Of a stretch of 64,000 bases of DNA, positions 59,641 to 64,000 are shown in pieces. The stretch is from Nageia nagi. Lineage: Eukaryota; Pinophyta. The translations under genes and the position numbers were made by a program. Under the pieces are notes generated by a model. The model searched no databases. It was not told the DNA's origin and was given only the letters and a program-made list of their open reading frames with translations. The stretch lies in the NCBI GenBank assembly GCA_050084985.1, contig JBITNC010000001.1, positions 214,334,001 through 214,398,000 of the forward strand, read 5' to 3'. Position 1 is the stretch's first letter, and every line of letters starts with the position of its first letter.

Positions 59641-59689
59641 TGGAGACTCTAATATTATGGCTCCTCTAATAGAACTAATTAAGAAGGAA

Positions 59690-60180
59690 GAAGCTTACCA
59701 TTGGTCTAACTAATGTGAAGAGGCATTCAAGATGTTAAAAGGAAATCTTACATTGATGCTAGTGTTAGTACTTCCATATTTCACATGACCAATAAGCATA
59801 CAAATAAATGCTTTTGAATTTCCATTGGATGGTGCACTTATGCAATATAGGAGCTCAATCATATTTTAGTTATTAAAGTTGAAGGATATTGACTATTAAT
59901 GGCTAGAACATGAGAAGGATATGGCTATGGTCATTCATTTTCTATTTATGTGGAGGCATTATCTTTTGGTAAATACATTCATTATCTACATTGACAACAT
60001 CTCCAACACCTTCTTCTAAATAAATAAGGTACTATCTGGCAAGCAAGCTTGATGGTAAGATGAGTTGCCTAAGTATGAATATGATATTGTATACTTAATA
60101 AGAAAAAGAATGTGGTTGCTGATGCTTTAAGTGAAAAGGGCTAATTAATTCCTACTCACCAATTAGCCACATTACAAGTT
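59690..60180 (+). pseudogene. Element G RNase H
   Basis: EEAYHWSN and EEAFKMLKGNLTLMLVLVLP near 59688-59780, then FEFPLDGALMQY near 59815 (usual DASDxAIGAVLxQ), EKDMAMVIHFLFMWRHYLLV near 59914-59973, and LPKYEYDIVYLI near 60065-60100. KKNVVADALS-type residues near 60108 close the domain in another frame. Confidence 0.82.
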
Positions 60181-60239
60181 GTTGGAGCTAGTCTAGTTAG
60201 TGCTTATGGTGAAATCTGAATGGAGATTGATAAAGATTT

Positions 60240-61240
60240 CTTGGAGTTGATCAAAGAAGGTGTGAAGGTGGATCCCCATGCTATGAGCTTAGTCAACACT
60301 CTAGATGCTAAAATGGCTAAGAGGTGGATTCTCCAATATAATATGGTTGATAACTTACTAATATTATAGAATAATCATGTCTACATACCAAAGTATAATA
60401 ATATATGCAAAAAAATGATTCTTAAGGAATGTCATGATGCTCCATGGGTGGGGCATCCTAGGAAGTATAATAAATTAGCACTACTAGAGAGAGTGTTCTA
60501 TTGGTTGAGTATTTATATAGATATTATAGAGTATATTTGATCATATCTTATCTTCTAGCAAGAAAAGATGGAAAGGAGACTATATGGATTGTTGTAACCT
60601 TTACCCATGCTAGTTCGGCCTTGGATGGTATAAGCATGGACTTTATCATATGTCTTCCTAAGGTGGATGAGTTTAGTAGTATCATGGTGGTGATGGATAG
60701 ATTCTCTAAGTATGCAACATTCATTCCTTGCAAGATGGGTTACAAAATGGAAGTGATCATTGAGCATTTATTCAAGCATGTGATGAGGTATTAAGGAATT
60801 CCTTTGAGCATTATCTCTGATAGAGATGCTTGATTCATAGGAAAATTTTGGAAGGTATTATTCGAGCTAAAGAGTAATGTGCTATTCATGTAAATAAGTT
60901 ATCACCCTAAGATAAATGGCTATATTGAGTGTATTAATATTGTATTGGAGGATTATATTTGACACTACATATCTAATTATTAGTTGAATTGGCCAAAGCT
61001 ATTGGAATGTGTATAATTTTTCTACAACTACCATAAGAGACAATTAAGAAAGTACTTATCCTTTACACTAGTGATCAAGAAACAACCCATGATACCATAT
61101 ATAGTTATTGTAACCTACCTTGGTGGGAACATGGAGGCCTTTTAGTACCTTAACACCTAGCATAACTATCAAGACCTTACATATATCCACCTTCTATAGG
61201 CTAGTGAAAGGATGAAGTAGTATGTATATAGTAATCAATA
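60240..61240 (+). pseudogene. Element G integrase
   Basis: ILKECHDAPWVGHPRKYNKL near 60419-60478 is the zinc-finger region. In the open 60501-60794, GISMDFIICLPKVDEFSSIM then VVMDRFSKYATFIPC carries the first catalytic Asp. SIISDRDA near 60810-60835 gives the second, and SYHPKINGYIECIN near 60899-60940 contains the Glu. LNWPKLLECV and YHKRQLRKYLSFT follow. All three DDE residues are readable despite frame breaks, typical of a once-active chromovirus-like integrase. Confidence 0.9.
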
Positions 61241-61700
61241 GGAAGTTGAGTTTAAAGTTAATGATAAGGTTATATTACATATAGATTCAAAGCACCATCC
61301 TCCACCAATCAAATAAAGCAAGGCCTTAACTTGTTTATGGGAGGGTCCATTCCATGTAATTTAGGAAGTGGGCAAGGTATCCAATAAACTCTAATTACCA
61401 TATCAAATGAAGATGTACCCTATGTTCCATGTAAAGTTTTTGAAGCCATTTTTGGAAGATAAGGAATATCTCATAAGGGATCAATTGAATCAACCACCTA
61501 TTTACTTGGTGAATAAATTAGGGTAAAAGGTGATCAAAGTGTTAGCATAGAGATAGATGAGCTTAAAGAACTACATGGAGTGGGAGTAGTTTATAACTTG
61601 GGAGGACTTGAGCATGTTTGATACTTCCTAGGAGAAGGAGAACAACCTTTAGGCCTTTAATGATGAGGTGCAAGCATTCCTTGATTGAAACTTACATTGG
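61240..61700 (+). pseudogene. Integrase C-terminus and possible chromodomain of element G
   Basis: Readable: EVEFKVNDKVILHID near 61250, LTCLWEGPFHVI near 61327, MYPMFHVKFLKPFLEDK near 61411-61465. A tail with NYMEWEQFITWEDLSMF-like residues (TAG at Gln) near 61570-61620 recalls the W..W(E) pattern of a chromodomain, which in chromoviruses guides insertion into chromatin. The match is weak. Confidence 0.6.
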
Positions 61701-61806
61701 TACCTTAGTTAAAGTGAATACTCCATCAAGGTGGTTCAATATTCATGCAATAACCTATAGTTATTCATGGGGATGAAGGCATCATCGAATCAACTAGAAT
61801 AATATA

Positions 61807-62507
61807 TGGTGGGGAATATTAAACCTAACCCATAAACTAAATCCTAATATTAAATCTTCCAAACACTCCCAAGCCTTCTAAAGCTAAAGCATGTTTGTGA
61901 GTAAAGAGCTAGCCTTCAACTTTCTACCTTTCAAATCTTTAAGTGAGTAGGGCAATAGGTCATCTTTGTTAGTTGGGAATTGGATGAATATTTTGTTTGT
62001 ACTTGGGTATCTAAGAGAGGGGCATCCTATTTTGAGTCATTATTAGTAGGTCTTCAAGCTTGTCTAATAGGCTAGACCATGAAGAGACCATCTTAGTCTA
62101 TAAAGAGGTTTGACTACTATGAAGGGACTTTGTCTTATGTAAATAATATGTGAGCACTATCAAAAATGCTTGAGTCACAAATTGGTATGTGTTAATTACC
62201 CTTGTACCCTTGAGTTGTACTTATAAATGGTTAAGTATGTTAATATAATAAAGCTACCACTTACCTTCAATTATTGTGCTTATACACTATCTTATTTTCT
62301 TATTTACTTACTTACATATTTACTTGTTATTATATTTACTTAAGTCTTTTATTTGCATTATGTTGCACTAATCATATATGTTATTTGAATGAGGCATATT
62401 TTGATGATTGAAAGATTGTTACTTCCTATGGTGACTTATTAAGGATATCTAGTGTTGTGTGAAGGTATGTTGAGCCATATGATTGCTTGGTTCAACTTGC
62501 CCCATTA
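61807..62507 (+). repeat. 3' LTR of element G
   Basis: 701 bp, TGGTGGGGAA to CCCCATTA, same length as the 5' LTR and aligned throughout. It ends two to three bases before satellite spacer sequence resumes. Confidence 0.94.
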
Positions 62508-62924
62508 TAACTATTATAGGTATCATGTCAATCTAGGCCTAACCATGGGTTAATCCATGAGTTGATCCATGGGTTAATTTGTGAGTCGATCTATAGGTTG
62601 ATTCATGTGTAGATCTATGGGTTGACCCATGGGCTGCTCTTTAGGTCAACCTACTAGCTAAACTAAGGGATAGTCCATGTTGTTCTATTAGCCAAACCAT
62701 AGGTTGGTCCATGATTTGAACCATGGGTTGGTCTATGGGCTAGTCCAAGTTAATATATGGGTAGACCATAGGTCAATCTATGTGCTACACCATAAGTTAG
62801 TCCATGGACCTATCTAGGTTGGTCCATGGGATAGTCTATGGGCTGATCCATGGGGTAACCCATGGGCTAGTCCATGGGTAGGTCCTTGGGTTGAACCATG
62901 GGCTAGTTCCTAGGCTAATCAAGG
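62508..62924. repeat. 12-bp satellite array, right block
   Basis: Begins with the rest of the spacer interrupted by G (ACTATTATAGGTATC), then about 33 12-mers in nearly continuous register, such as GGGTTGATCCAT, GGGCTAGTCCAT and AGGTTGGTCCAT. This is the cleanest place to read the 12-bp period. Confidence 0.93.
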
Positions 62925-62964
62925 TATGCACACACCAAGTCTTTACTACCTATTTTTTCCATGC

Positions 62965-64000
62965 TAATTCTTTAATCAAGCCATAGGTAAAGCCAATGCT
63001 AGAATTGCCCATGCCTTTGTTAAATTATTACATTCTAATGAATGGTCCATGCCTTTAATCTACTAGGATGTTTCTTTATCTTGGTTGATATTCCAATAAT
63101 AGGCATTTAACATGATGGGGTTCAAAGTATGGTTGCCAAAAAACACATACATCATAGGGAAACCATCCCTTTATTTGATTACAAATAGGTATTTTAACCT
63201 AAAACTATTATGGTGGGGGGAGTTCCCTCACTTTTTAAGAGCACATGACATTAACAAAGTGTGGTGGGATCTTTTGGAGGATCCTACTATGTGTATAATC
63301 ATATGGCCAAGTTTGAAAACCAAGGAGGAATTCATCACCATGTTAAATGGCTTATCTATGGTCAATAAGGCATGTTGTGATTAGGGTTTAATTGAGATAC
63401 TATATTTGCTCTAATGGGTAAGAGAGGGGCTTTCTACCAAGATGATTCATAGGGATGATATCCTATTTGCAAGAGTTAGAAGGTTATCAATCAATCAAGG
63501 TAGGACTTATAAGGGACTTGGATCCATTAGTGTGTTGATTTATATGGAAGACTTATCATTTAAGATCAAGTGTTGATCAAATTCTAATGGTTAGATGGTA
63601 TGGGCACTTGCTAGATGATATGATCATTTTTATAAGGGTTCCATTCAAGTACTTCTTAAGCCTATGGTTTGGGTAGAGTAGAAGGTAGAAGGACTTCTAG
63701 GTATACTAGCATAAAGGAGTTGCATGAGTCAGATTACCATTTGGTTTATGGTAGTTATTTTATGGGTTTGTCATTATGGATGATCTAAAAGGATAGGTCA
63801 TAAGTGTTGGATGTCAAGTATGTGGATGTTCTATGTAGAGAGCTCATGAGAGTGAGGACTTGTTAAGATAATTAATATGGGATAGGTTGTTAGTAAAGGC
63901 ATGTCCACATGGATACTTGGTTAGACATTCAATACCATGGGATGGTTATAGTTTATAAATGGTTAGGTATTTCTAAGTGTGGAACATGAAGCTTAAATGA
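62965..64000 (+). pseudogene. Degraded ORF of unknown family, interrupted by one satellite spacer
   Basis: One plus-strand frame (register of ATG 63112) reads IGKANARIAHAFVKLLHSNE near 62986-63045 and FNMMGFKVWLP near 63106-63137. It then crosses a lone satellite spacer (63138-63206) and continues FPHFLRAHDINKVWWDLLED, FITMLNGLSMVNKACCD and MIHRDDILFARVRRLSINQ to the window end. The 15 or so stops after 63380 are each one transition from CAG, CAA, CGA or TGG codons. This looks like a real protein-coding relic over more than 300 codons, but I recognise no domain. Confidence 0.5.
63138..63206. repeat. Isolated satellite spacer copy
   Basis: AAACACATACATCATAGGG, CATCCC, ATTACAAATAGG and TTTTAACCTAAAACTATTAT match the spacer of the 12-bp satellite, but no 12-mers adjoin it on either side. 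Confidence 0.75.

Larger units (their letters stand above)
55951..62507 (+). mobile_element. Element G: chromovirus-like Ty3/Gypsy retrotransposon
   Basis: LTRs 55951-56652 and 61807-62507 (702 and 701 bp), each starting TGGTGGGGAA and ending near CCCCA. Internal order: initiator-Met-like primer site, gag with zinc knuckle, protease, RT, RNase H, integrase, possible chromodomain. It is inserted in the ACTACTATAGG part of a satellite spacer: ACCTAAACTCACTA lies left of it and ACTATTATAGGTATC right of it. The target duplication cannot be fixed because ACTA is repeated there. Confidence 0.92.

Noticed and set aside
1-64000. Host protein genes, tRNAs, rRNAs, microRNA hairpins
   Set aside because: Scanned both strands; every readable coding block of known type is gag/pol or LINE, and no cloverleaf or long hairpin was recognised. 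Short RNA genes could be missed without a covariance search.

Overview
This window is intergenic, repeat-derived plant nuclear DNA. I found no intact host gene, tRNA, rRNA or CRISPR. It is very AT-rich. CG dinucleotides are rare, and almost every coding remnant is broken by C-to-T type changes (CAG to TAG, CAA to TAA, CGA to TGA). That pattern points to long-term decay of heavily methylated transposons in a large seed-plant genome. A gymnosperm with an extreme deamination signature, such as Welwitschia, would fit, but the species cannot be proved from the sequence.

Left part (1-12153). Three minus-strand Ty3/Gypsy remnants lie here. Element A (1-4306) is Tat-like, with gag, protease and one LTR, and runs off the left edge. 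It is inserted in the gag of element H (4307-7319), an Athila-like element with a tRNA-Asp primer site and a 1.56-kb LTR holding a 24-bp minisatellite. Next come a 19-bp-period satellite (about 7331-8300), a broken coiled-coil ORF, and element B (about 9000-12153), Tat-like, with gag and one LTR.

Middle part (12154-48862). A 12-bp-period satellite is split by one very large nested insertion, Athila-like element E (13143-48677). Both E LTRs are 1190 bp once the insert is removed. E holds three LTR elements: I (14067-18650, gag-protease only, in the 5' LTR), C (21272-31895, Tat lineage with two RNase H domains) and D (33023-42102, Ty1/Copia with about 2-kb LTRs). C itself carries a 2.17-kb LINE-like insertion (24447-26616) with a DUF4283-type ORF1 and a 17-bp target duplication. 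Without its guests E is about 11.2 kb.

Right part (48863-64000). Element F (LTR plus gag) is cut off directly against a 4.2-kb satellite array (51786-55950). In this array blocks of 12-mers alternate with a conserved spacer of about 75 bp, giving a higher-order period of about 400-610 bp. Chromovirus-like element G (55951-62507, two about 700-bp LTRs) is inserted in one spacer. The array resumes to about 62920 and is followed by an unrecognised degraded ORF, interrupted by one lone satellite spacer, that runs to the window end.

The strongest candidates for something undescribed are the satellite family (12 = 7+5, 19 = 7+7+5, plus the spacer-based higher-order structure), the ORF1-only LINE-like insertion, and the unknown ORFs at 8393, 44200-47480 and 62965-64000.
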